DNA from: Rhodospirillaceae bacterium
GTDB taxonomy: Bacteria; Pseudomonadota; Alphaproteobacteria; Bin65
Direction: 5' to 3'
Length of the DNA: 45,383 nt
Assembly: GCA_009840595.1 (NCBI GenBank)
Contig: VXNK01000087.1
Location: forward strand, 1-45,383
The first letter of the stretch is position 1. Every line of letters starts with the position of its first letter. Shown piece after piece: positions 8,474-16,553 of the stretch. Below the pieces are notes generated by a model. It made no database searches and had not been told where the DNA came from. It saw nothing but the letters and a program-made list of their open reading frames with translations. The position numbers were made by a program, and so were the translations under genes.

Positions 8474-10156
8474 CTAGCGCTTGCCGCCGGGCGCAGCGCC
8501 GCCGGACCCGGCGCCGCCGTACAGCGTCGGCATCAGCGCGTCGAGCCGGGCGAGGGCCGCATCGACGCCGGCGCGCCTTTCCGCCCGGGCCAGCCAGTCC
8601 GCGGCGGAGTCCCGCGCCGCCGCCGGCATCCTGCGCACAAGGACGACAGCGCCGGCCAGATCGCCGTCCGCCAGCCTGACTTCGGTTTGCGCGACCAGCG
8701 CGGAGACCGAATCGCCGGCGACGTTACGGCCGGTCCGGCGCACGACGACGGTCGATTTCAGCTTGTTCCAGGCGCGCTCGATCCAGCCCTCGCCCTGCGC
8801 CGGCCCGGCCGATGCGACGAGGCGGGCGGCAAGCGCGTCGAACTCGCGTCGCAGGACCGGCAGGACGGGCGCTCCGGCGGCTGCGGCAGGCTCCAGCGCC
8901 TCGAGGACGGCCGCCGCTTCGCCGTCGCCCACCAGTTGCTGCGCGGCCGCCAGGGCCGCACCGTAGGGACGGCCGGACGCCGCGGCGGCACGCAACTGAC
9001 CCAGCGCCACGACAATGCCGACCGCGCCGCCGCCGGCCTGCACCGATCTCAGGCGGGTTTCGGCTGCCGCAATCCGCGCGGCGAGGCCGGAGAGGACGCC
9101 TTCCGCCTTTGCGAGCCGTTCCCGATCGAACGCCGCGACCTCGTCCGACAGCGCCGCCAGACCTTTCGACAGCCGGTCCAGCGCCGCCCGTGTCGCCTCG
9201 TCCGCGCCCTCGCGCCCGGCCGGCCGTTCGGCTGCCGCCGCGACGGCCCGGCGAAGCGCGTCGACATCGGCTTTCAGGCCGGCCAGGTCGGCGACGAGCT
9301 TTTCCGGCCTGCCGTCCGCCTGCACGGCGGCAATCGCGAGGCGCAGTTTTTCCTGTCCAGCCTGCAAGGCCTCTACCGCCGCGCCGAGCGGCGCCAGCGC
9401 TGCGCTATCGTCTGCTGCCGCCACCAGCTTCCGGTCCAGCGTTGCGGTTGCGGCTGCCAGCGCATCCAGGCGTTCGGCCAGCGCGCCGGCTTGCGCCGCG
9501 GCCCGTGCGCCGGCGGCGGCCGCTGCCGCGCGGGGGGGGGCGGCGTCCTTCTCCGCCGCGGCAAGCCGCGACTCGAACGCCTCGGCGGTCGCCGGGTCCG
9601 TGCCCGATCCGGCGAACCGGTCCGCCGCCGCCCAGCCGATCAGGGCGCCGACGACCAGCATTCCGGCAAACCCGAGGCCGAACGCAAAGGCCCGTTCCCG
9701 GCCGGCGGGTTTCGCCTGCGCCGCCTCGACGGTCGGCCCGGCTGCAGCGCCTTCCGCTTCCTTCACGCCCGTTGGCGCGTGCACCACTTTCTCGGCCCGC
9801 AGCGGTTCGGCCTCCGCCCGGCCCGGCCCGGCCCCCTCGTCCGCGCCCGGCGCGCTTCCGCCGCCGCCGCGCAAGGTTGTGCCCCGGTCTTCCATCGGGC
9901 TCCCGGCGCCGCCGCGGGCGGGGCTTTGCAACGGGCTTTCGGCGGGCCCGCCCGGCCCGGCTGCCGCGGCGGCGAGATCGATCCCTTCCCGCGCTGCAGC
10001 GGCGCGTATCTCGTCCAGCCGCCGGATCGGGATGGCGTTGCGTTCCTTCCAGCCCTGGACGGTCGTCACGGCGAGCCCGAGTTTTTTCGCCATCGGCCGG
10101 ATGCCGCCGAAAGCCTCGATGATTCGGGCGGCGTCGTTGGGGACCGGATCGCTCAT
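8474..10156 (-). CDS. bacterial Mic60/mitofilin-like membrane protein with N-terminal HTH-like domain
   Basis: A 560-residue relative of mitochondrial Mic60, the family that shapes inner membranes in alphaproteobacteria. Residues 9-60 form a small helix-turn-helix-like domain (IIEAFGGIRPMAKKLG, then TTVQGWKER), like phage Cro/CI repressors. A low-complexity linker follows, one membrane helix at about 157-178, an Ala/Arg-rich coiled coil to about 400, and the C-terminal mitofilin signature near 430-550. The topology is cytoplasmic N-terminus and periplasmic coil. The hem-operon position is the classic Mic60 context. A nine-C run in the coding strand (9532-9540) is slippage-prone. ATG at 10156 begins the HTH-like domain. 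Confidence 0.85.
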   Translation of the reverse strand: MSDPVPNDAARIIEAFGGIRPMAKKLGLAVTTVQGWKERNAIPIRRLDEIRAAAAREGIDLAAAAAGPGGPAESPLQSPARGGAGSPMEDRGTTLRGGGGSAPGADEGAGPGRAEAEPLRAEKVVHAPTGVKEAEGAAAGPTVEAAQAKPAGRERAFAFGLGFAGMLVVGALIGWAAADRFAGSGTDPATAEAFESRLAAAEKDAAPPRAAAAAAGARAAAQAGALAERLDALAAATATLDRKLVAAADDSAALAPLGAAVEALQAGQEKLRLAIAAVQADGRPEKLVADLAGLKADVDALRRAVAAAAERPAGREGADEATRAALDRLSKGLAALSDEVAAFDRERLAKAEGVLSGLAARIAAAETRLRSVQAGGGAVGIVVALGQLRAAAASGRPYGAALAAAQQLVGDGEAAAVLEALEPAAAAGAPVLPVLRREFDALAARLVASAGPAQGEGWIERAWNKLKSTVVVRRTGRNVAGDSVSALVAQTEVRLADGDLAGAVVLVRRMPAAARDSAADWLARAERRAGVDAALARLDALMPTLYGGAGSGGAAPGGKR

Positions 10157-10268
10157 TTCAGGCGCTCCACCGTAGCCTGCATCCTGTCCGGCCGCTGCCG
10201 GCCCGGCCGGGTCGCTCCCGGACGGTTCCGGACAGCTCCGGGCCGGGCTGCGCGTCGCCGCGCCGCCG

Positions 10269-10997
10269 TTACTCGCGGAGCAACGCGCCGAGCGCGGCGG
10301 CCATGGCATCGGCATCCGGCGACGGCACGACAGCGACCCGCCGCGCGGGCGGCAATCCGCCCGCTTTTCCGTAGGCCTCTGCAACGGCCTCGCCGAGGCA
10401 ACAGACAACCAGGCCGCGAACGGCCGTTTCATGGCCATCGGCAACAACCAGCCTGACAAATTCTACGGCATTTCGTACGGAAAACAAGGCTATCGATGTA
10501 GCCGTACGCGTATGCAACGCGTTTGCCGCCGGCTCCGGCAGGGCCGTCGCGCTGCGCGCTTCGTACAACGCCGGCTGTACCACGATATAACCCAGCGTTT
10601 CCAAAGCTTTTCCCAGATCGCCCGCGACGTCGCGCGCGGCCGGGTAGACCAGTTCGCCGGCCGCTGGCCGGCACCGTTCGGCGATCAGCGCCGTCAGGCC
10701 GCGTACGTCCGCATCGGCGCTGTGTACGACTGCAAACCCCGCCGCCCGCGCCGCCTCGGCGGTCGCCGCGCCGACGGCGTAGGCCGGCAGGTCCGTGCGC
10801 GCGCCGCGCCGGGCATAGAAGCGAACCGCGTTGACGCTGGTGAAGGCCACGCCCTGGGCCTTTTCGGAAACCGCGAATGCGGTATCGAGCGGATGGATCG
10901 CGGTGACCGGGCAGGCGATCGCCGGTATTCCCTCCCCGGCCAGCCGCCGCACGAAGGCGCCGGCACCGGGTTCGCTTCGAACGATCAGCGCCGTCAT
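10269..10997 (-). CDS. hemD: uroporphyrinogen-III synthase
   Basis: It closes hydroxymethylbilane with inversion of ring D to give uroporphyrinogen III. The 242-residue protein has the poorly conserved but recognisable HemD pattern: LIVRSEPGA at the start, VAFTSVNAVRFYARR, YAVGAATAEAARAAG, ELVYPAARDVAGDL, then VQPALYEA and the C-terminal VCCLGEAVAEA. It starts directly after the hemC stop (TGA then ATG, no gap), which supports both the start and tight coupling. A 112-bp gap separates it from the mic60 gene. Confidence 0.93.
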   Translation of the reverse strand: MTALIVRSEPGAGAFVRRLAGEGIPAIACPVTAIHPLDTAFAVSEKAQGVAFTSVNAVRFYARRGARTDLPAYAVGAATAEAARAAGFAVVHSADADVRGLTALIAERCRPAAGELVYPAARDVAGDLGKALETLGYIVVQPALYEARSATALPEPAANALHTRTATSIALFSVRNAVEFVRLVVADGHETAVRGLVVCCLGEAVAEAYGKAGGLPPARRVAVVPSPDADAMAAALGALLRE

Positions 10998-11936
10998 TCA
11001 GGCCGCCAAGACCGCCGGCGGCGCTGCGGCCCTGAGCGCCTGCCCGACCGCCTGGCCCAGCGCGGCCGGATCGCCGGCGGGCCCGCGCTCGCCGTGACGC
11101 CAGATGCCGGCGCCGCCGGGATCGGCCACCAGGCCGCGCACCGTTATTCGGCCGTCCCGGATTTCGGCATGGGCGGCGATCGGCGTGCGGCACGATCCGT
11201 CGAGCACCGCCAGCACGGCCCGTTCCGCCCGCAGCGCCGCCATCGTCTCCGCATGATCGATCGGCGCGACATGGTCGAGGACCGCCGCGTCGCCGGCGCG
11301 GCACTGGACCGCGACGATCCCCTGACCAGCGGACGGGAGAAAGTCGTCCACGGCGAGCGGCGCGGCGTCGCCGGCGCATCCGGCGCGGATCAGGCCGGCC
11401 ATCGCGAGCAGGGTGGCGTCGAACTCGCCGTTCGCGACCTTGTCGAGCCGGGTGCCGATATTGCCGCGGATCGGCGCGATCTGCAGGTCGGGCCGCAGGG
11501 CGCGCACCAGGGACTTGCGCCGGACCGACGCCGTACCGAGGCGCGCGCCGCGCGGAATGCCCTCCATCGTCCGGGATGCCGGGCAGATCAGCGCGTCGCG
11601 CGGATCTTCGCGCGGCAGGACGGCGGCGATGACCAGGCCGTCCGGCAGGACGGTCTCGAGGTCTTTCGCGGAATGGACCGCGCAGTCGATCGCGCCGGCC
11701 AGCAGCGCCGCCTCGATCTCCTTGGCGAACAGGCCCTTGCCGCCGATATCCGCCAGCGGCCGGTCCGTAATCCGGTCGCCGGTCGTCACGATGGGGACAA
11801 TGTCTGCCGGCGGGGCGGCGGGATGGGCGGCGGCCAGCGCCCCGGACACCAGATGCACCTGGGCCAGCGCCAGCGGGCTGCCCCGCGTGCCGATGCGCAG
11901 GGGTCGTTCCTCCAGCGGCGCCGTCGACCCGGACAT
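10998..11936 (-). CDS. hemC: hydroxymethylbilane synthase (porphobilinogen deaminase)
   Basis: It condenses four porphobilinogens into hydroxymethylbilane. The 312-residue product has RIGTRGSPLALAQ at 14-26, DIGGKGLFAKEIE at 63-75, the catalytic aspartate in DCAVHSAKD (Asp84), GTASVRRKS, the RGNIGTRLDK loop and the dipyrromethane cofactor cysteine in LDGSCRTP (Cys249). The open frame runs 47 codons further upstream, but ATG at 11936 fits the family N-terminus. The operon faces tsaD across a repeat-bearing intergenic region. Confidence 0.97.
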   Translation of the reverse strand: MSGSTAPLEERPLRIGTRGSPLALAQVHLVSGALAAAHPAAPPADIVPIVTTGDRITDRPLADIGGKGLFAKEIEAALLAGAIDCAVHSAKDLETVLPDGLVIAAVLPREDPRDALICPASRTMEGIPRGARLGTASVRRKSLVRALRPDLQIAPIRGNIGTRLDKVANGEFDATLLAMAGLIRAGCAGDAAPLAVDDFLPSAGQGIVAVQCRAGDAAVLDHVAPIDHAETMAALRAERAVLAVLDGSCRTPIAAHAEIRDGRITVRGLVADPGGAGIWRHGERGPAGDPAALGQAVGQALRAAAPPAVLAA

Positions 11937-11978
11937 GACCGGCGAGGTAGCGGTTCGTCCCGCCGGGGCAAGGCGGCG

Positions 11979-12006
11979 GGGTGGCGCATCGCGGGTGGCG
12001 AATCGC
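11979..12006. repeat. 14-bp tandem repeat between hemC and tsaD
   Basis: Two copies of GGTGGCGMATCGCR (12 of 14 identical) lie head to tail, followed by a degraded third (GTGGGGCGAT). They sit in the divergent control region of the hem operon and the tsaD side. Comparable short arrays occur at 23882 and 30728. Confidence 0.5.
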
Positions 12007-12091
12007 AGTGGGGCGATTATCTTTCTGCCTTCGCACCCGCCGGCGCCGGCCGCCGGGAGAATGCGCCGGAAATCCAACCGGAATCGAACCG

Positions 12092-12259
12092 ATGACCGTC
12101 AAGCGAAAGCGGAAGAAAGGAGCGAGAAAAATCGTGCGGTCGCGCGACCCGTTCTGGCGCCTGCGCCGGGCCCTGGGCGGCGGCCGGGTGGAGAGCGGGA
12201 GGGCCTATCGCCGGCCGGCGGCGCGCACGGCGGCCCGGAAGGAAATCGATGACCGCTGA
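12092..12259 (+). CDS. small basic protein, possibly ArfA-like
   Basis: A 55-residue, very basic frame ends 11 bp inside tsaD, sharing its ATGACCGCTGA. It starts MTVKRKRKKGARK, and its middle has DPFWRLRR, a run of glycines and GRAYRRPA. The order DP-F-R-x-R, Gly, Gly-x-[SA]-Y-x-R weakly recalls the ribosome-rescue factor ArfA (DPLFRQR ... KGSYMRK). That family call is an inference from a short motif, and a good ribosome site is not visible. If it is real, its product would be ribosome-associated and its translation coupled to tsaD. It could instead be chance open frame in GC-rich DNA. Confidence 0.45.
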   Translation: MTVKRKRKKGARKIVRSRDPFWRLRRALGGGRVESGRAYRRPAARTAARKEIDDR

Positions 12260-13349
12260 ACCGGACGGCCCGCTGACGGTCCTGGGCATCGAAACCAGTT
12301 GCGACGAGACCGCGGCGGCGGTCGTGCGGCGGCATCCCGGCGGCGCGCCGGAGATTCTCGCCGAGGAGCTGTTCTCCCAGATCGACGAGCACCGGCCCTA
12401 CGCGGGCGTCGTGCCGGAAATCGCCGCCCGCGCCCATCTCGACCGTCTGGACGGCCTGACCGGCCGCGCGATGGCGGCGGCGGACCTGGATTTCGGCGCG
12501 CTCGATGGCGTCGCGGCGACGGCGGGCCCCGGCCTGATCGGCGGCGTCATGGTCGGCGCAACCATGGGCAAGGCGATCGCCGCGGCGGCCGGCAAGCCGT
12601 TCCTCGCCGTCAATCATCTGGAGGGCCATGCGCTCAGCGCCCGCATGACCGGCCGGGTGGCGTTTCCCTTCCTGCTGCTGCTCGTCTCCGGAGGCCATTG
12701 TCAATTGCTGCTGGTGCAAGGGGTGGGCCGCTACCGGCAGCTCGGCACGACCGTCGACGACGCCGTCGGCGAAGCCTTCGACAAGGCCGCCAGGCTGCTC
12801 GGCCTTGGCTATCCCGGCGGCCCGGCAATCGAGGCCGCAGCGGAGCGGGCGAGAGACCCGGACCGCTTCGACCTGCCGCGGCCGATGCGCGGCCGGCCCG
12901 GTTGCGACTTCTCCTTCTCCGGCCTCAAGACCGCCGTTCTCCACCGGCTGCGCGCGCTCGAAACCCCGCCGACGCCGGACGACGCCGCGGATATGGCGGC
13001 GGCGTTCCAGGAGGCCGTCGCCGATGCCCTGACGGAGCGTACCGGCAACGGCCTGCGCATGGCGCGGGAGCGCGAACCCGCCCTGCGGCGTCTGGTGGCC
13101 GCCGGCGGCGTCGCCGCGAACCGGCGCCTGCGCCGCGCGCTGGAAGACCTGTGCGCACGGGAAGGGCTGGACCTGTCCGTGCCGCCGCAGCGCTATTGCA
13201 CCGACAATGCCGCGATGATCGCCTGGGCCGGGGCCGAGCGGCTGGCGCTGGGCCTGGCCTCGCCGCTCGATTTCGCGCCGCGGCCGCGCTGGCCGCTCGA
13301 GTCGCCGGAAGACTCGGCCCGGACCGCATCGGACGAGAGCGCCGCGTGA
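12249..13349 (+). CDS. tsaD: tRNA N6-adenosine threonylcarbamoyltransferase
   Basis: It transfers threonylcarbamoyl from TC-AMP to A37 of tRNAs that read ANN codons (t6A), working with TsaB and TsaE. The 366-residue protein has LGIETSCDETA at 12-22, the metal-binding histidines in NHLEGHA (His123, His127), the ATP-binding VSGGH near 146-150, KAARLLGLGYPGG and the C-terminal CTDNAAMIAW. The family normally ends near 340 residues; here an acidic tail of about 25 residues is added. gpsA starts 10 bp downstream, a usual alphaproteobacterial pairing. TsaC, making its substrate, is encoded at 41629-42624. Confidence 0.97.
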   Translation: MTAEPDGPLTVLGIETSCDETAAAVVRRHPGGAPEILAEELFSQIDEHRPYAGVVPEIAARAHLDRLDGLTGRAMAAADLDFGALDGVAATAGPGLIGGVMVGATMGKAIAAAAGKPFLAVNHLEGHALSARMTGRVAFPFLLLLVSGGHCQLLLVQGVGRYRQLGTTVDDAVGEAFDKAARLLGLGYPGGPAIEAAAERARDPDRFDLPRPMRGRPGCDFSFSGLKTAVLHRLRALETPPTPDDAADMAAAFQEAVADALTERTGNGLRMAREREPALRRLVAAGGVAANRRLRRALEDLCAREGLDLSVPPQRYCTDNAAMIAWAGAERLALGLASPLDFAPRPRWPLESPEDSARTASDESAA

Positions 13350-13359
13350 GGCGGGCGGC

Positions 13360-14358
13360 ATGAGCCGGATCGCAGTGATCGGGGCCGGCGCCTGGGGCAC
13401 GGCGCTTGCCATAACGGCGGCACGCGCGGGCTGCACGGTCGGCCTGTGGGCGCGCGAGAAGGAGGTCGTCGAGTCGATCCGGCACGAGCGGCGCAACGCC
13501 CTGTTCCTGCCGGACCATACGGTCGACGACAACGTCGTTCCGACCGGCGACATGGGGGAAGCCGCGGCCGGCGCCGAACTCGCCTTGCTGGTCGCGCCGG
13601 CCCAGCATGTCGGTGCGGCGGCGGAGCAGCTTGCCGGCCTGCCCGACGCGCCGCCGATCGTCGTCTGCGCCAAGGGCATCGACCGGGCGAGCGGCCGGCT
13701 GCTCTCGGAGGTCGTCGCCGACGCCCTGCCCGGCCGTCCGGTCGCCGTGCTGAGCGGCCCGAGCTTCGCCGGCGAGGTGGCGCAGGGATTGCCGGCGGCG
13801 CTGACCGCGGCCTCGACCGACCGTCCGCTGACCGAAAGGGTCGCGCAGCGTCTCGGCGCACCGCGCTTCCGGATCTACCTGTCCGACGATCCGGTCGGGG
13901 TCGAGATCGGCGGCGCGGTCAAGAATGTCATCGCCATCGCCTGCGGCATCGTCGTCGGCGCGGGGCTGGGCGAGAATGCGCGCGCCGCCGTCGTCACCCG
14001 CGGCCTCGCCGAGACCGTCCGCCTGGCGGTCGCCAGGGGCGGCCGGGCGCAGACGCTCGCCGGCCTGTCGGGCATCGGCGACATGATGCTGACCTGCAAC
14101 TCCTTCCAGAGCCGGAACATGTCGCTCGGCGCGGCGCTCGGGGCCGAACCGGACCGGAGCTGGACGCCGGCGGAAGTCCTGGCCGCCCGCGGCAAGCTCG
14201 CCGAGGGCGTCTGGACCGCCGCCGCCGTCATCGAAATGGCGGCAAAGCTGGACGTCGAGATGCCGATCTGCGCCGGCGTCAACGCCGTCCTGCACCGGGG
14301 CGAAACCGTGCGGGCGATGGTCGACAGCCTGATGGCGCGCCGGTTCCGGGAGGAATGA
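13360..14358 (+). CDS. gpsA: glycerol-3-phosphate dehydrogenase [NAD(P)+]
   Basis: It reduces dihydroxyacetone phosphate to sn-glycerol 3-phosphate for phospholipid synthesis. The 332-residue protein opens with the Rossmann motif GAGAWGTALA (8-17). It has ALLVAPAQH, CAKGID, LSGPSFAGEVA, the catalytic lysine in GGAVKNVIAIACG, then LSGIGDMMLTC and the substrate-binding SRN in FQSRNMSLG. Length and order are standard. In many alphaproteobacteria a YciI-type gene follows; here it is replaced by odd non-coding DNA. Confidence 0.97.
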   Translation: MSRIAVIGAGAWGTALAITAARAGCTVGLWAREKEVVESIRHERRNALFLPDHTVDDNVVPTGDMGEAAAGAELALLVAPAQHVGAAAEQLAGLPDAPPIVVCAKGIDRASGRLLSEVVADALPGRPVAVLSGPSFAGEVAQGLPAALTAASTDRPLTERVAQRLGAPRFRIYLSDDPVGVEIGGAVKNVIAIACGIVVGAGLGENARAAVVTRGLAETVRLAVARGGRAQTLAGLSGIGDMMLTCNSFQSRNMSLGAALGAEPDRSWTPAEVLAARGKLAEGVWTAAAVIEMAAKLDVEMPICAGVNAVLHRGETVRAMVDSLMARRFREE

Positions 14359-14681
14359 GGCGGACCCGGTGCGGGGCGGTGCTGCCCAACTGGAGTGCGG
14401 CGGCAACAAACGGGCAGGTCGTTTTGGGGTAGAATGCCCGTTGAAAGTTCATACCTGCTCACGGTAGGTACTGAAGGACTTACTCCCCCTCGGACCTGCT
14501 CGAAACAGCCGCGAAATTTGGGTCAGCTGCAAACGGCTCCCACTTCTCGACACGCTGGACCGGGCCCCGAGGGGGTTATTGATTCCGGACGGTGCACATG
14601 GAGGAGCCGTCTCAAATTTCTCATTTCGGAATGCACATTCTTTGAAAAACTGCGCAGGAATTCACGAATTGCTGGTTCGAA
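14359..14681. other. compositionally atypical non-coding region
   Basis: This gap between convergent gpsA and moeB is visibly poorer in GC than its flanks. All reading frames are short and resemble nothing. CCCCCTCGG at about 14485 and its complement CCGAGGGGG at about 14563 could pair across 70 bases, enclosing a second possible stem around AGCCG and CGGCT. It may be a structured transcript, a decayed insertion or the remains of a lost gene. No tRNA, tmRNA or transposase can be recognised. Confidence 0.45.
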
Positions 14682-15479
14682 CTAACCCGCGTGCTCCGAC
14701 AGGTCGGTGAGCGTCGGCCGGCTGCCGCACAGGGCGCAGTCCGGGTCGCGGCGGGCCTTCAGTTCCTGAAAGCCGCTGCCCAGCGCATCGTACATCAGCA
14801 TCCGGCCGGTCAGCGGCTCGCCGAGCCCGAGGACGAGCTTCAATACCTCTGCCGCCTGGAGCGTGCCGATCACCCCGGCGACGGCGCCGAAGACGCCGAC
14901 CTCCTCGCAGCGCGGCATCAGGCCGGCCGGCGGCGGCTCGGGGAACAGGCAGCGGTAGCAGGGGTTGACGTCGCCATCCCGCCACGGCCGGAAGGTCGCG
15001 ACCTGGCCCTCGAAGCGCAGCAGCGCGCCGGAGACCAGCGGCTTGCGCGCGAAGAAGCAGGCGTCGTTGAGCAGGTAGCGGGTCGCGAAATTGTCCGAGC
15101 CGTCGACGACGATGTCGTAGTCCGCGACCAGCCGTTCGGCATTCGCCGCGGTCAGCCGTTCGACGATCCGCACGACGGTGACTTCGGGATTGATGGCGGC
15201 GAGGCTCGCCGCGGCGCTGTCCACCTTGAGCTGCCCGACCCGGCCGGTCGTATGGACGATCTGGCGCTGCAGGTTCGACAGGTCGACCGTGTCGTCGTCG
15301 ACCACGCCCAGGGTGCCGACGCCGGCCGCGGCGAGATACTGGAGCACCGGCGCGCCGAGCCCGCCGGCGCCGATCACCAGCACCCGGGCGGCAAGCAGCG
15401 CCTCCTGCCCCTCCTCGCCGACCTCGTCGAGGATGATGTGGCGGGCGTAGCGTTCGAGCTGGGCGTCGGTGATGGTCAT
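14682..15479 (-). CDS. moeB: MoeB/ThiF-family sulfur-carrier adenylyltransferase
   Basis: It adenylates the C-terminal Gly-Gly of a small sulfur carrier (MoaD or ThiS) for molybdopterin or thiamine synthesis. The 265-residue protein has the nucleotide loop IGAGGLGAPVLQYL, DDDTVDLSNLQRQ, the adenylation residues in DGSDNFATRYLLND, the conserved cysteine in PRCEEVGVFG and two zinc pairs, CYRC and CALC. No rhodanese domain follows. The ATG at 15479 lies 8 bp after dut. A molybdoenzyme gene at 32045 shows the cell uses this cofactor. Confidence 0.93.
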   Translation of the reverse strand: MTITDAQLERYARHIILDEVGEEGQEALLAARVLVIGAGGLGAPVLQYLAAAGVGTLGVVDDDTVDLSNLQRQIVHTTGRVGQLKVDSAAASLAAINPEVTVVRIVERLTAANAERLVADYDIVVDGSDNFATRYLLNDACFFARKPLVSGALLRFEGQVATFRPWRDGDVNPCYRCLFPEPPPAGLMPRCEEVGVFGAVAGVIGTLQAAEVLKLVLGLGEPLTGRMLMYDALGSGFQELKARRDPDCALCGSRPTLTDLSEHAG

Positions 15480-15486
15480 GGCGCGG

Positions 15487-15960
15487 TCAGTCCGGTTCCG
15501 CAGCGGTGCCCGTGGAGCCGAAACCGCCGGCGCCGCGCCCGGTTCCGTCAAGCGTATCGGCTTCGCGCCAGACCGCCCGCGCGACCGGCGCGATCACCAG
15601 CTGGGCGATGCGCATGCCGGGTTCGACGGTGAAACCGGCGTCGCCGAGATTGACGAGCAGCACCTCGATCTCGCCGCGATAGTCCGAATCGACGGTGCCC
15701 GGCGCGTTGACGATCCCGATGCCGTGCTTCCGGGCGAGGCCGGAGCGGGGTCGGATTTGCGCTTCGAATCCCGGCGGCAGGGCGATGGCAATACCGGTCG
15801 GGACCGCGCTGCGCGCACCGGGCGCCAGGTTTCGGGGATTTGCGATGGCCGCCATCAGGTCGACGCCGGCGCTGCCGGCCGTCGCGTAGCCGGGCAGGGG
15901 GAGGTCGGCGCCATGGGGCAGGCGGCGGATGGCGACCGTGACCGGCGCCGCGCCCGTCAT
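15487..15960 (-). CDS. dut: deoxyuridine 5'-triphosphate nucleotidohydrolase
   Basis: It hydrolyses dUTP to dUMP and pyrophosphate, keeping uracil out of DNA and feeding dTMP synthesis. All five trimeric dUTPase motifs are present in 157 residues: [29 protein letters not shown] with the catalytic aspartate, RIAQLVI, and the P-loop-like C-terminal [10 protein letters not shown]. Its ATG overlaps the coaBC 3' end by four bases, so it belongs to the coaBC-dut-moeB operon. Confidence 0.97.
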   Translation of the reverse strand: MTGAAPVTVAIRRLPHGADLPLPGYATAGSAGVDLMAAIANPRNLAPGARSAVPTGIAIALPPGFEAQIRPRSGLARKHGIGIVNAPGTVDSDYRGEIEVLLVNLGDAGFTVEPGMRIAQLVIAPVARAVWREADTLDGTGRGAGGFGSTGTAAEPD

Positions 15961-16553
15961 TCCGCGGCTTCGGCCCGGAAAGGCTCGCGGGTTCCGGGCT
16001 CCAGCGCCTGCGCGATCCGCTCCGCAAGGCGATGCGCCACCTCTTGTTTCGCCAGTTTCGGCCAGTCCTCGATACCGTCCTCGCGGATCAGGTGGACCCG
16101 GTTGGCGTCGCCGCCGAAGGTGCCGGCCGCGGCCGAAACGTCGTTGGCGACGATCCAGTCGCAGCCCTTTTTCGCGCGCTTGGCCTGTGCATTGGCGACG
16201 ACATTTTCGGTCTCCGCCGCGAAGCCGACGACCAGCGCCGGGCGCCGGGCCGAGCGCGCCAAAGTCGCCAGGATGTCGGGGTTTTCGGTCAGCGAAAGCG
16301 CGGGCGGGGCCTTGCCTTCCTTTTTCAGCTTCCGGTCCGCCGCCCGTTCGGCGCGCCAGTCCGAAACCGCGGCAGCGCAGACCGCGACGTCCGCCGGCAG
16401 GGCCGCTTCGCAGGCCGCCAGCATGTCGCGCGCTCTCTCGACATGGACCGTCTCAAGCCCCGGCGGATCGGCCATCGCGACCGGCCCGGTGACCAGCACC
16501 GTTTCGGCCCCGAGCGCGGAGAGCGCCGCCGCGATGGCGTGGCCCTGCTTGCC
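15957..16553 (-). pseudogene. coaBC: coaBC 3' fragment left by a tandem duplication
   Basis: This is the original 3' end of coaBC, cut from the rest by the 526-bp duplication. In frame it encodes a CoaB C-terminal half, including the last 23 native residues ([10 protein letters not shown] to EAAE) that the upstream reading frame loses. An internal ATG at 16499 would allow a 180-residue product, but it lacks the CoaC domain and the start of CoaB. Deleting one repeat copy restores one continuous 412-residue reading frame, 17721 down to 15957. Confidence 0.85.
16028..16553. repeat. 526-bp direct repeat, copy 1
   Basis: It matches 16554-17079 base for base as far as can be read, and the similarity extends two further bases (GG) at the end. 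526 is not a multiple of three, so the duplication shifts the coaBC frame. The GG shared at the borders is only a microhomology. It is either a very recent duplication or an assembly error. Confidence 0.95.

Noticed and set aside
6704..10456. 1250-codon plus-strand open frame opposite hemY and the Mic60-like gene
   Set aside because: It is an antisense shadow in GC-rich DNA, runs through a tRNA gene, and its product is compositionally biased.
12078..12092. T-arm-like GGAATCGAACC near tsaD
   Set aside because: No acceptor, D or anticodon stems can be formed around it.
14668..14680. GGTTCGAAC near the end of the atypical gap, resembling a tRNA T loop
   Set aside because: The remaining cloverleaf is absent.
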